Both the position numbers and the translations under genes were made by a program. A stretch of DNA of 64,000 bases. Origin: Bog-473 sp963828505 (GTDB lineage Bacteria; Actinomycetota; Acidimicrobiia; Acidimicrobiales; RAAP-2). Below, piece after piece: positions 16,923-24,779 of the stretch. The notes beneath the pieces were generated by a model that saw only the letters and a program-made list of their open reading frames with translations, searched no databases and was not told the origin of the DNA. Location of the stretch: the NCBI GenBank assembly GCA_963828505.1, contig CAWHFM010000009.1, positions 434,001-498,000 of the forward strand, written 5' to 3'. Every line of letters begins with the position of its first letter. The first letter of the stretch is position 1.

Positions 16923-17156
16923 GGCGACAGTCTGGTCCGGCGGCAGCGCGCTCACCATTTGGTGACGCGGTCGCACACTCCGGCAGCTTCGTCAGCTCCG
17001 CTGCGGTGAGGCGCTCGGTCGGGGCCCGATCCAACTCGCCGTGCTCATGGCGTAGACCGGGCTTTCCGGGAGCGCACGGGTTCCGCTCGATTGCCGCTAT
17101 GAGCGCGCGAGAAGTGGTCGCCGCTGCGACCGGGTCTCCACCGACCGTGCGACGGC

Positions 17157-17441
17157 TCACTCAATGGGCGGACCTTCGGGCCCGTAGCCGGCACTACGCA
17201 GCAGGCGTCGGAGGCTGGCCAACTCGTCTGCGCTCACGTCTTTGTGGCGGGGTCGTTCGAAGGACTCGGTCTGGTTCCCGATCGTGACCTGGTAGTGGCC
17301 GCGATGGGTCTCTTGCACCGTGGCCACGGCGTTGAGGAGGGAGAGGACCGAGTGCCACTCGATGTTGTGGCTGAGCGGGTGCCGGAAGATGTGAGCCATG
17401 GTGTCTCGCTGGTGACTGTTCAGCTCGTCCCCCACGGCCAC
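17157..17441 (-). CDS. Conserved small protein, HicA-like fold possible
   Basis: The 94-residue protein reads like a conserved actinobacterial small protein: NSHQRDTMAHIFRHPLSHNIEW, then VLSLLNAVATVQETHRGHYQVTI and SADELASLRRLLRSAGYGPEG. The short helix-strand pattern with a His on a strand is reminiscent of HicA-type or dsRNA-binding-fold proteins, but no antitoxin gene is adjacent and the catalytic environment is not certain. Function is unknown. A GAGAGGAG purine run just upstream of its ATG supports the start. Confidence 0.7.
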   Translation of the reverse strand: MAVGDELNSHQRDTMAHIFRHPLSHNIEWHSVLSLLNAVATVQETHRGHYQVTIGNQTESFERPRHKDVSADELASLRRLLRSAGYGPEGPPIE

Positions 17442-17548
17442 TCCTCTCGCTGACGGCTCCGGCCTCTCGGCTCCGACCCGAATGCATCACATCCTCGCGC
17501 GGACCCCAACCTCCAACGGGCTGACCGCGTATGGGTGCTCGCTCGGGC

Positions 17549-17860
17549 TCAGGCCCGCGTGGGGCCCGACTCCGCCGTCGGGGGCAGTCCGGACATGGCA
17601 CGTTGGAGCGCAGGTTCGACCGCCGGTGCCAGGAAGGACGCGTAGGTCTGTGTGATGTGGTTGTCGTCGCGGTAGACCACGAGATTGTCGACCATCGTGG
17701 CGCACGTGGTCGCCGTGCAGAACCACGGCCTCGTGTCGAGGTAGGTCCCGCCGTTCGCCGTGACCACCGCCTGCTCAGCGGTGATCCCGCTCGCGTCGAG
17801 GCCGATCGCGGCAGGCACGGTGCAGGCGGTGGCGCTGGTGAGGTGGGCCGAGAGGCAGCC
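17549..17860 (-). pseudogene. C-terminal remnant of an acyltransferase-3/SGNH protein
   Basis: About 100 residues match the final part of the SGNH domain found at the C-terminus of OafA-type membrane acyltransferases: a Cys-containing stretch (CLSAHLTSATACTVPAA), LDTRPWFCTATTCATMVDN, and the catalytic-end motif VVYRDDNHITQTYASFLAP with the conserved Asp-x-x-His. The ten-helix acyltransferase domain and the N-terminal SGNH blocks are missing. Upstream sequence in the frame (17861-17971) is low-complexity Arg/Ala-rich and looks like read-through. Intact members acylate cell-surface sugars. I read this as a decayed 5'-truncated gene; independent expression is unlikely. Confidence 0.65.
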
Positions 17861-18059
17861 GGAACGTCGAACGGCGGTTTCGGCACGGGGCCGATGACCA
17901 TCACTTCGGCTCCTCGAGGCGAACGTAGCACCGGCTGCCACAGCGCCTCCGGACGCTTCCCGGTGGCACACGGGTTCTCACCCGACGCGCTGGCCGCAGG
18001 TGCCGCGACGGGGGAGACTGCACGGGGCGCCGCAGGAGTGGGCACCCAAGGAGGGCGCT

Positions 18060-18710
18060 TTGAGGTTCCTCGACCGGGCGGACGCCGGCCGTCAGCTGGC
18101 CGAGGCGGTGCGGTCTGCCCCCGCCGGGGCTGAGACCGTCGTGGTGCTCGGCCTCCCTCGAGGCGGAGTGCCGGTGGCTGCCGAAGTGGCGCGCGCTCTG
18201 GGTTCGGGTCTCGACGTCGTTGTCGTGCGCAAGCTGGGCGTGCCGTTCCAGCCGGAGCTTGCCATGGGTGCGATCGGCGAGGACGGGGTTCGAGTCGAGA
18301 ATCCCGAGGTACTGCGCGCCTGCGGACTCGACTCGGCCGACCTGGACGCGGCCGAGTGCCGCGAGCGCCCGGAGCTGCGACGTCGCGCCGAGACGTATCG
18401 CGGCGGGCGTCCCCGGACGGAGCTCCGGGGTCGGGCGGTCGTGGTGGTCGACGACGGGATCGCCACCGGCTCGACCGCACGCGCCGCCTGCACGGTGGTC
18501 AGGGCACTCGGCGCCCGACGCGTGACGATCGCAACACCGGTGGCGTCCCCGCGGACGGCGGCAGAGCTGTCCGCGATGGCAGACGGCGTGATCGTGGTCG
18601 TCGCTCCGGAGCCGTTCCGCGCCGTAGGCGAGTGGTACGACGACTTCACCCAGACGACGGACGACGAGGTGGTTCGCCTGATGGGTGCAGCTGCCGGAAC
18701 CGTTCGGTGA
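18060..18710 (+). CDS. Phosphoribosyltransferase domain protein
   Basis: The 216-residue protein contains the PRPP-binding loop of type I phosphoribosyltransferases at ~127-140 (RAVVVVDDGIATGSTARAA) and the N-terminal region FLDRADAGRQLAEAV, VVLGLPRGGVPVAAEVA and VVVVRKLGVPFQPELAMGAI. This arrangement is typical of a group of actinobacterial PRTase-like proteins often found near dienelactone-hydrolase genes and of unknown substrate. TTG at 18060 is chosen because AAGGAGG lies at 18048-18054, an ideal distance; a longer frame from 18000 lacks such a site. It is followed closely by the MFS gene on the same strand. Confidence 0.85.
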   Translation: MRFLDRADAGRQLAEAVRSAPAGAETVVVLGLPRGGVPVAAEVARALGSGLDVVVVRKLGVPFQPELAMGAIGEDGVRVENPEVLRACGLDSADLDAAECRERPELRRRAETYRGGRPRTELRGRAVVVVDDGIATGSTARAACTVVRALGARRVTIATPVASPRTAAELSAMADGVIVVVAPEPFRAVGEWYDDFTQTTDDEVVRLMGAAAGTVR

Positions 18711-18720
18711 CGAGACCACA

Positions 18721-20079
18721 GTGACGGACGGGTTCGAGGCGCCGCCGGGCGAGGGTCGGCCGGGTCCGGCCGCCGCGACCGGGCCGGCGTCGAGCGACGC
18801 GGCCTTCTCTGAAGATGCGGCGCCGGTACTGCGCCTGCACCGATGGTTCGACCGAGCGATCGTCGCCGTCGCGCTGGTCGCGCTCTTCTCGGGTTTCGGG
18901 CAATTCAGCGTGGTCGCCGCGCTCGGTGACGTCTCCAAGCAGTTGGGCCACGTCGCCCCGGGTGCGTCCATCGCGGACAAGGTCGGCCTGTCCGGAACCA
19001 GTCTGGGCATCGGCCTGGCCATCATCCGCCTGGCTTCATTGGGGAGCCTTCCGCTGATCGGCATCGCGGACCGTTTCGGACGGCGCCGGATGATCCTGGT
19101 GGTCACGGTGACCGGGCTCGCCTTCACCGCGCTTGCCGCGCTCAGCCCCGACTATTGGTGGTTCGTCGTCGTGTTCGCGTTCGGTCGACCGCTCCTCAGC
19201 GCCACCAACACGCTGGCGGGGGTGATGGCGGCGGAGGAGACGGGGGCGACCGACCGCGCCGCCGCGGTCGCTCTCATTGCGGCGGGTTACGGCGTCGGAG
19301 CCGGTATCTCCGCCATCGTGCACAGTCTGTCCTCTGGAGCCCTGGGTTTTCGAGGCGTCTTCGCGCTCGCCGTCGTGCCGCTGGTAGTAGTCGTCGCCAT
19401 GCGGGGCTGGCTCGAGGAGCCGAGCCGCTTCATGGTTGAGGAGGCAGCGACCGAGCATCCGACGCCCGTGCTCGCCGCGGTCGAGGCGCCGTACGGTCGC
19501 CGTGTCCTCGTGCTGGCCCTCATCGCGTTCGCCCTCTCGGTCATCACCGGGCCGGCCAACAGCTTCGTGTTCCTCTACGCTCAGGACGTCTTGCACCAGC
19601 CCGGTGGTTGGACAGCGCTGATGGTGGTCGGGGCGGGTGTCTCCGGCCTGGTCGGGCTGCTGCTCGGACGCTGGCTGGCCGACCGCGTGGGGCGCCGGCC
19701 GGCGTGTGCGGCCGCCTTGGTCGCCGCGGCGCTGTGTGGGACGATCGCCTATTCCGGAGGAAGTCCGGCGCTCGTCGTGGGCTATCTCTTGGGGGTGTTC
19801 AGCGGAGGCGTCCTTGCTCCGGGGGTGGGCTCGTTGTTGACTGAGCTCTTCCCGACCTCGGTGCGCGCCTCGGCCGCGGGGTGGTGGACGGTGGCGGGTG
19901 TGCTCGGCGCCGTCGGCGGCCTCGTGGCCTTCGGCGCAGTGGCGGACGTCGGCAACCGCTTCGCCGAAGCGGCTGCCATCACGTTCCTGCCGGCCACGCT
20001 CGGAGCCGTCCTCTTCTGGTTCCTCCCCGAGACGCGCGGTACGGAACCCGAAGACCTGTGGAGCGCTCCATCGGGCTGA
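18721..20079 (+). CDS. MFS transporter (sugar-porter/MHS-like)
   Basis: The ~452-residue protein has about 12 membrane segments with a central cytoplasmic loop. After an N-terminal hydrophilic stretch (~40 residues) the first helix reads AIVAVALVALFSGFGQFS. The MFS A-motif is visible in loop 2-3 (GIADRFGRRRMIL) and again in the second half (GRWLADRVGRRPACA), and the first half ends with a WLEEPSRFM-type sequence. The layout fits metabolite or sugar:proton symporters; the substrate is unknown. The start is uncertain: GTG at 18721 follows the preceding stop, while GTG at 18685 would overlap the phosphoribosyltransferase gene by 26 bases. The gene may be co-transcribed with its neighbours. Confidence 0.88.
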   Translation: MTDGFEAPPGEGRPGPAAATGPASSDAAFSEDAAPVLRLHRWFDRAIVAVALVALFSGFGQFSVVAALGDVSKQLGHVAPGASIADKVGLSGTSLGIGLAIIRLASLGSLPLIGIADRFGRRRMILVVTVTGLAFTALAALSPDYWWFVVVFAFGRPLLSATNTLAGVMAAEETGATDRAAAVALIAAGYGVGAGISAIVHSLSSGALGFRGVFALAVVPLVVVVAMRGWLEEPSRFMVEEAATEHPTPVLAAVEAPYGRRVLVLALIAFALSVITGPANSFVFLYAQDVLHQPGGWTALMVVGAGVSGLVGLLLGRWLADRVGRRPACAAALVAAALCGTIAYSGGSPALVVGYLLGVFSGGVLAPGVGSLLTELFPTSVRASAAGWWTVAGVLGAVGGLVAFGAVADVGNRFAEAAAITFLPATLGAVLFWFLPETRGTEPEDLWSAPSG

Positions 20080-20196
20080 GCCCGACGAGGACACGCATCT
20101 CCCGCTTCGCCGGCTGCGGCCGACGGGATCGAGGTAGCGGATGGGGGACCGGAGTGGGTGGCGGAGCCCGAGTCGTTCGTGGGACTCTGGCTAGCC

Positions 20197-21291
20197 ATGA
20201 CCGGGACTCGACGGATCGTGGTGTGCGACGGGGACGAGACGGGTCAGGAGCTCCTGCTCGAGGCGCTCCGCGTGCTCGACCCCCAGGTCCTCGGGTTCGA
20301 CGTCTCGCTCGAGCATTTCGATCTGTCGCTCGAGAACCGACGTCGGACGTCGAACGCGGTGGTGCGCGATGCCGCCGCGGCGATGCGTGTCACCGGCCTG
20401 GGGTTGAAGGCGGCCACGGTGACTCCGGAGGGTGCGGACGATGTCGGGAGCCCGAACCGCATTTTGCGAGAGGGGATCGGCGGATCGGTGATCGTGCGCA
20501 CCGGCCGGCGCATCCCGGGCGTCGCACCGCCGGCACCCGTGGTCCACCCGATCGTGATAGTCCGCATGGCGGTCGGGGACGCGTACGGGGCGGAAGAGGG
20601 AAGAACCGGAGAAGCCGGATCGGCCGGAGAGCAGGCGTGGAGGACCGAGCGCATCGACCGATCGGTGTGCCGATTCGTCGCGGAGTACTCGTTCCGCCTC
20701 GCCTCGGAGCTGGACGCCTGCGTCTACGGCGGCCCGAAATGGACGGTGTCGGCGGTCTACGAGGGCATGCTGAAAGAGGAGATGGACGGCGCGGCGCGCC
20801 GGCATCCTCTTGTGCGGTACCGGCCCACGCTGATTGATGCCGCGTACGCCGGCCTGATCAGCGAGTCCGGTGGCTCGGCGCTCGTCGTGCCCGCGCTCAA
20901 CCGGGACGGCGATTGCCTGTCGGATCTGGTCCTCGCTCTCTTCGGATCCATCGCAGGTGCCGAGTCAGTGTTGCTGGCGCTCGACGAGGACTTGCTTCCG
21001 GTCGTGGCCATGGCCGAGGCACCGCACGGGACCGCTCCGACACTGCTCGGAAAGAACGTCGCAAACCCGATGGCGATGCTCCTGGCGTGTGCTGCCGTGC
21101 TCGACCACGCGGCGCAAGGAGACGAAGACGTGTCGCGCGCGGCAGCCGGAATCAGGTCGGCCACCCTGGGCGCTGCCGCCGACGGTATCCGGACGTTCGA
21201 CCTCGGCGGAGATGCCTCCACGTCGGGGGTGGTCGACGAGGTGCTGGCCCGGTTGTCGGCGTCGCGGTTCGGGAGCACAGCGCGGCGCTGA
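20197..21291 (+). CDS. Isocitrate/isopropylmalate dehydrogenase-family protein
   Basis: From ATG 20197 the protein (364 residues) starts TRRIVVCDGDETGQELLLEAL, in the position of the IVVLPGDGIGPE-type N-terminus of this family. Later blocks match strongly: DAAYAGLISESGG, VVPALNRDGDCLSDLVLAL, then MAEAPHGTAPTLLGKNVANP with the NAD(P)-binding His-Gly loop and AMLLACAAVLDHA. Members oxidatively decarboxylate isocitrate, isopropylmalate, tartrate or homoisocitrate. The N-terminus is divergent: GDETG replaces GDGIG. A GTG at 20158 is an alternative start, but its Shine-Dalgarno-like GGAG is too close. It follows the MFS gene on the same strand by ~118 bases, so transport and oxidation of a hydroxy-acid is possible. 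Confidence 0.82.
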   Translation: MTGTRRIVVCDGDETGQELLLEALRVLDPQVLGFDVSLEHFDLSLENRRRTSNAVVRDAAAAMRVTGLGLKAATVTPEGADDVGSPNRILREGIGGSVIVRTGRRIPGVAPPAPVVHPIVIVRMAVGDAYGAEEGRTGEAGSAGEQAWRTERIDRSVCRFVAEYSFRLASELDACVYGGPKWTVSAVYEGMLKEEMDGAARRHPLVRYRPTLIDAAYAGLISESGGSALVVPALNRDGDCLSDLVLALFGSIAGAESVLLALDEDLLPVVAMAEAPHGTAPTLLGKNVANPMAMLLACAAVLDHAAQGDEDVSRAAAGIRSATLGAAADGIRTFDLGGDASTSGVVDEVLARLSASRFGSTARR

Positions 21292-21350
21292 GGTGGTCGG
21301 CGCGTGCGGCGAAGCACGGCCTCGACGCGGCTCCTTCAGGCACGAACAGC

Positions 21351-21420
21351 GGGCAGCTCCGGACAGCTCCGGACAGCTCCGGACAGCTCCGGACGGCTCC
21401 GGACAGCTCCGGACAGCTCC
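21351..21420. repeat. Decanucleotide tandem repeat (GGACAGCTCC)x7
   Basis: Seven consecutive ten-base units fill the gap between the ends of the dehydrogenase-like gene and ligD. Five are exact GGACAGCTCC; the first is GGGCAGCTCC and the fifth GGACGGCTCC. Each unit contains the partial palindrome GGA..TCC and the AGCT core, so single-stranded forms could fold. Units are contiguous, without spacers, so this is not a CRISPR. Confidence 0.97.
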
Positions 21421-21447
21421 GGACGGCGATGGCCCTTACGAAAGGAA

Positions 21448-23871
21448 TCAGCCGAGCCCGACCGGTGCGAACAGGTCCCCGTGCTCTGCCACCCGTCGCA
21501 GCACGTCGTCGGTCGTGAATCGGAGGAGGGACGGATCACCGGATCTGGCGCAGGCCCGAACCTCGGCCAGGGTGACCGGCGTGGAGACCGTGGGTTCGGG
21601 CCGCGCCCGCACCGAGTAGGCGCCCACGGTCGTCTTCGCCGGGTGGTTCTGGCTCCAGTCGATGAGGACCCGGCCCTGGCGGAGCGATTTGCGCATGTTG
21701 GACACGATCAGCTCGGGGTGCGTCGACTCCAAGCGGCGTGCGATGTCGTGCGCGTGGTCACGCACCGTGTCCCAGGACGCCTGCTTGGCAGCTCTCACGT
21801 ACAGTTGGAGGCCCTTCGAGCCGCTCGTCTTGGCACACGGCTCTGATCCCTCCTTCTGGAGCTCACGGGCGATGTGGCCCGCCACGATGCAACACTCGAC
21901 GATCGTGGTGCCCTCTCCGGGGTCGAGATCGAAAACCATCAGGTCCGGTGGTGCCGGTAGCTTGCGTCGCCGACCGATGTGCCACAAGGGGACGTGGAAC
22001 TCGATGGTCCCCAGGTTGGCGGCCCACGCCAGCGTCGGGAGGTCGCCGGCCACCACATAGTTGATGTCACCGCGCCGCTCGCTCGATGGGACGCTCACCG
22101 ATCGAACCCACGTGGGCGCATGAGACGGGATGTGCTTTTCGAAGAAGGACTTCCCTTCAACGCCGTCGGGGAACCTCTTCATGGTCAGCGGTCGGTCGCC
22201 CACATGCGCCAACATCACGTCCGCCACCCGGACGTAGTAGTCGAGGAGCTGCCCCTTGGTGAAGCCCGTCTGGGGGAACAGCACCTTCTCCAGGTTGGTG
22301 ACGGTGAGTTCGCGACCCCCGATCGTCGTCCGGGTCGAGGTCTTCGGGGCGGCGCGCCCGGTTCGTCCGGCCACGGCCTCACCGTATCCTTTCCCCGGCG
22401 GATCTTGCTGATTTCCGTTGTCCCGTTCCGCGACGACGTCGTGCAACGACTTGTCGATCCGCAATCCCTTCCACGTCGGATGGCGCAGGCGGCCTGCCGG
22501 TGTCCATTCGGAGTACCGCACCTCCCCGACCAGCTTGGGTTGCACGAAGTGAGCGGCCTCACCGCTCGGCACGGGGTCGTCGAACGGGCTCTCGGTGACG
22601 GCGAGCGAGCGCAGCTCGCCCAGGAGCTCCTTTCGCACTCGCTCGCTGAACCCGGTGCCGACCTTGCCGACGTAATGCAGCCCGGAGGTGGCGGGGATCC
22701 CGAGCAGAAGCGCACCCAGGTCCCGCGAACGTTCGCCCTGTCCCTCGGTCCAACCGCCGATGACGACCTCCTGGGTCGAGGTCGACTTGACCTTCACCCA
22801 GTCGGGACTCCGCCGGCCGGGTCGGTACGGTGAATCCCGGCGTTTGGCCACCACGCCCTCGAGCCCGTTGGCCACGATGCCGGCCAGGACGTCGGCCCCG
22901 ACCGCGTCGCGGAACGACTCCGTCGTCGTGAACCCGGGACCGGAAAGGTTCAGCGACTCGAGCAGCGCCCGCCGGTCGTCGTATGGCTCGTCGAGACGCG
23001 AACGACCGTCGAGGTACAGCACGTCGAAAGCGATGAAGCTCACCGGGTCCGCGGCGGCCCGGCGCTTGGCGTCCCGCCCGTCCCGTACGTGGAGGCGGCG
23101 CTGCAACCGGGCAAAACTCGGGCGGCCGTCGTCATTGAGCGCCACCACTTCGCCGTCGAGCACGCATGTGGTCATGCCGAGGTGCTTCCCGATCTCCGCC
23201 AACTCCGGGAACGAGGAGGTCACATTTAGGTCGTTCCGGCTGAGGGCACGTACGCGACCTCCTTCGACGTAGAGGATGGTTCGGACCCCGTCCCATTTGA
23301 CCTCGAAGGCCCAGCTTGCACTGTTCTCGGGGAGCGAGCCGGGCGTGGCCAGCATCGGTCTGAGTGTCTCGGGCAGAGGATCGGCGCGGGTCGAGGGACC
23401 GTGCCGGTGGATCATCCAGTTCCGGTCCTTCGTCTGGAAGAGAACGAAGCCACCGGACACCCTGGACCCGTGGAGCACGAACTTGACCTCGGAGTCGGTC
23501 CACTTCTCCACGTCGTAGTGGCCGCGGTCCCAGATGGTCATCTTCCCGCCGCCATACTCGCCTCTGGGGATCTCCCCCTCGAAGGTCTCGTACTCCAGGG
23601 GGTGGTCCTCGGTGTGGACGGCCAGATGGTTCTGCTTCGGCGTCTCGGGCAGTCCCTTGGGCAGCGCCCAAGAGGCGAGGACGCCATTGCGCTCCAGACG
23701 GAGGTCCCAGTGCAGGCTTCGCGCCTGGTGCTCCTGGATCACGAAGCGCGGAAGCGCGGAGCGCTGGGTCGATTGCTTCCCCATCGGCTCGGGAGTCCGA
23801 CCGGCACGCCGCTTGGCGCGATAGGTCGCGAGCTCGCCCTTCTCCGGAGACCCACCTCGTCCCGACGGCAC
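21448..23871 (-). CDS. ligD: ATP-dependent DNA ligase D, PE-LIG-POL order
   Basis: The 807-residue protein has three domains. A 3'-phosphoesterase domain (~40-160) shows FVIQEHQARSLHWDLRLE and GEYGGGKMTIWDRG. An ATP-dependent ligase domain (~165-485) has the nucleotidyl-transfer Lys192 in FEVKWDGVR, then LDGEVVALNDDGRPSF and GLEGVVAKRRDSPY. A primase-type polymerase domain starts near 515 (LTVTNLEKVLFPQTGFTKGQLLDYY) with VFDLDPGEG carrying the catalytic Asp pair. LigD works with Ku in bacterial non-homologous end joining. The PE-LIG-POL order differs from the mycobacterial POL-PE-LIG order and occurs in other bacteria. No ku gene is in the window. Confidence 0.95.
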   Translation of the reverse strand: MPSGRGGSPEKGELATYRAKRRAGRTPEPMGKQSTQRSALPRFVIQEHQARSLHWDLRLERNGVLASWALPKGLPETPKQNHLAVHTEDHPLEYETFEGEIPRGEYGGGKMTIWDRGHYDVEKWTDSEVKFVLHGSRVSGGFVLFQTKDRNWMIHRHGPSTRADPLPETLRPMLATPGSLPENSASWAFEVKWDGVRTILYVEGGRVRALSRNDLNVTSSFPELAEIGKHLGMTTCVLDGEVVALNDDGRPSFARLQRRLHVRDGRDAKRRAAADPVSFIAFDVLYLDGRSRLDEPYDDRRALLESLNLSGPGFTTTESFRDAVGADVLAGIVANGLEGVVAKRRDSPYRPGRRSPDWVKVKSTSTQEVVIGGWTEGQGERSRDLGALLLGIPATSGLHYVGKVGTGFSERVRKELLGELRSLAVTESPFDDPVPSGEAAHFVQPKLVGEVRYSEWTPAGRLRHPTWKGLRIDKSLHDVVAERDNGNQQDPPGKGYGEAVAGRTGRAAPKTSTRTTIGGRELTVTNLEKVLFPQTGFTKGQLLDYYVRVADVMLAHVGDRPLTMKRFPDGVEGKSFFEKHIPSHAPTWVRSVSVPSSERRGDINYVVAGDLPTLAWAANLGTIEFHVPLWHIGRRRKLPAPPDLMVFDLDPGEGTTIVECCIVAGHIARELQKEGSEPCAKTSGSKGLQLYVRAAKQASWDTVRDHAHDIARRLESTHPELIVSNMRKSLRQGRVLIDWSQNHPAKTTVGAYSVRARPEPTVSTPVTLAEVRACARSGDPSLLRFTTDDVLRRVAEHGDLFAPVGLG

Positions 23872-24111
23872 CGGACCTCACCGTACCGGGCCAGGCAACG
23901 GCTTTACACGAGCCGGGACTGTACGCCTCGTGTGATCGTCATGGCCGGCTCACCGAAGTGGCTCGTGAGGCAAGACGGTCGACGTCTGCACTCGACGCGG
24001 AGACGCCGGACCTGGCCGTGCTGACCAGAGCCTCTCAGTAGGAGAACTCCGTCGCGTCGCCAGACCGTGCCCGCGCTGGACCCGGCGCGACCGCGTGGGA
24101 CTTCTGGAGTC

Positions 24112-24327
24112 TCAGGATTCCATTGAAGTCGCGATGCAACAGCTCTCCGGAACATCCCCGCGCTGTTCGTAGAATCCGACGGCATGGAGATTGTCGTCTG
24201 CGGTGATCGGCCCCAGCCTGAGCCCGTTGCGATCTGCGACCGCCTTCGCGCCGCTGAGCAGGGCCGTTGGCACACCGTGACCAGGCCTCAGGCAGTTCAG
24301 CGAGATGACCTCACACACCTGATCCAT
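24112..24327 (-). pseudogene. GNAT acetyltransferase C-terminal remnant
   Basis: The short frame encodes ISLNCLRPGHGVPTALL, SGAKAVADRNGLRLGPIT and DNLHAVGFYEQRG, which matches the acetyl-CoA-binding and C-terminal part of GNAT acetyltransferases (R-x-x-G-x-G/A motif, then the A-V-x-F-Y motif). The N-terminal half of the domain is absent, and the usual RGxGVGTALL glycine pattern is degraded. Its 5' portion lies in the start of the ~2.08 kb tandem duplication and reappears, further eroded, near 26.35-26.4 kb. I read it as a broken gene. Confidence 0.55.
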
Positions 24328-24779
24328 TGTTCGATCACGTCACCGCTCCCCACAGAGCGCCCTCATCTTTCAACGACGAAGCTCGGCAATCGCGGATCAA
24401 ACCCCGACCCAAAGGAACAAGTGGGGAGCGTGACGGAGCAGGGCGCTCTCGGCATCGACGAAGCGGCCGCTTCGGTCGGCGATCTCCAACAAGTGTTCGG
24501 GCGCGTGTTCGGGCGCGACGCTCATCCCGTCCTCGGGGCGACACTCGCGGTGACCGATCTCTCAGCGGGGCTCAACTGGCGTGGACTCTCACAGATCCCA
24601 CGCCGCAGCTCCAAGTCGACTGCAGTAAAAGCACTGGCCTGACGCGCGCAACCGGGGTATGGTCTCGGCTTCATCAGTGGGTTCGCAGCGGAGCTCCTGA
24701 GGAGGGCGGGGAAGCGGTATTGGTGGCCTTGGCCTCTCTTCGGTCCGCGTTCGCTGTGCCCATTCCGAAAGGAGCAACT

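Noticed and set aside
21351..21420. Candidate CRISPR array
   Set aside because: Units are ten bases and directly adjacent with no spacers, and no cas gene is near.
24430..24642. Possible small protein before protease copy 1 (GALGIDEAAASVGDLQQVFG)
   Set aside because: The same frame is seen in copy 2 but is broken by a one-base indel, so selection on a protein is not supported; kept only as part of the duplicated leader DNA.
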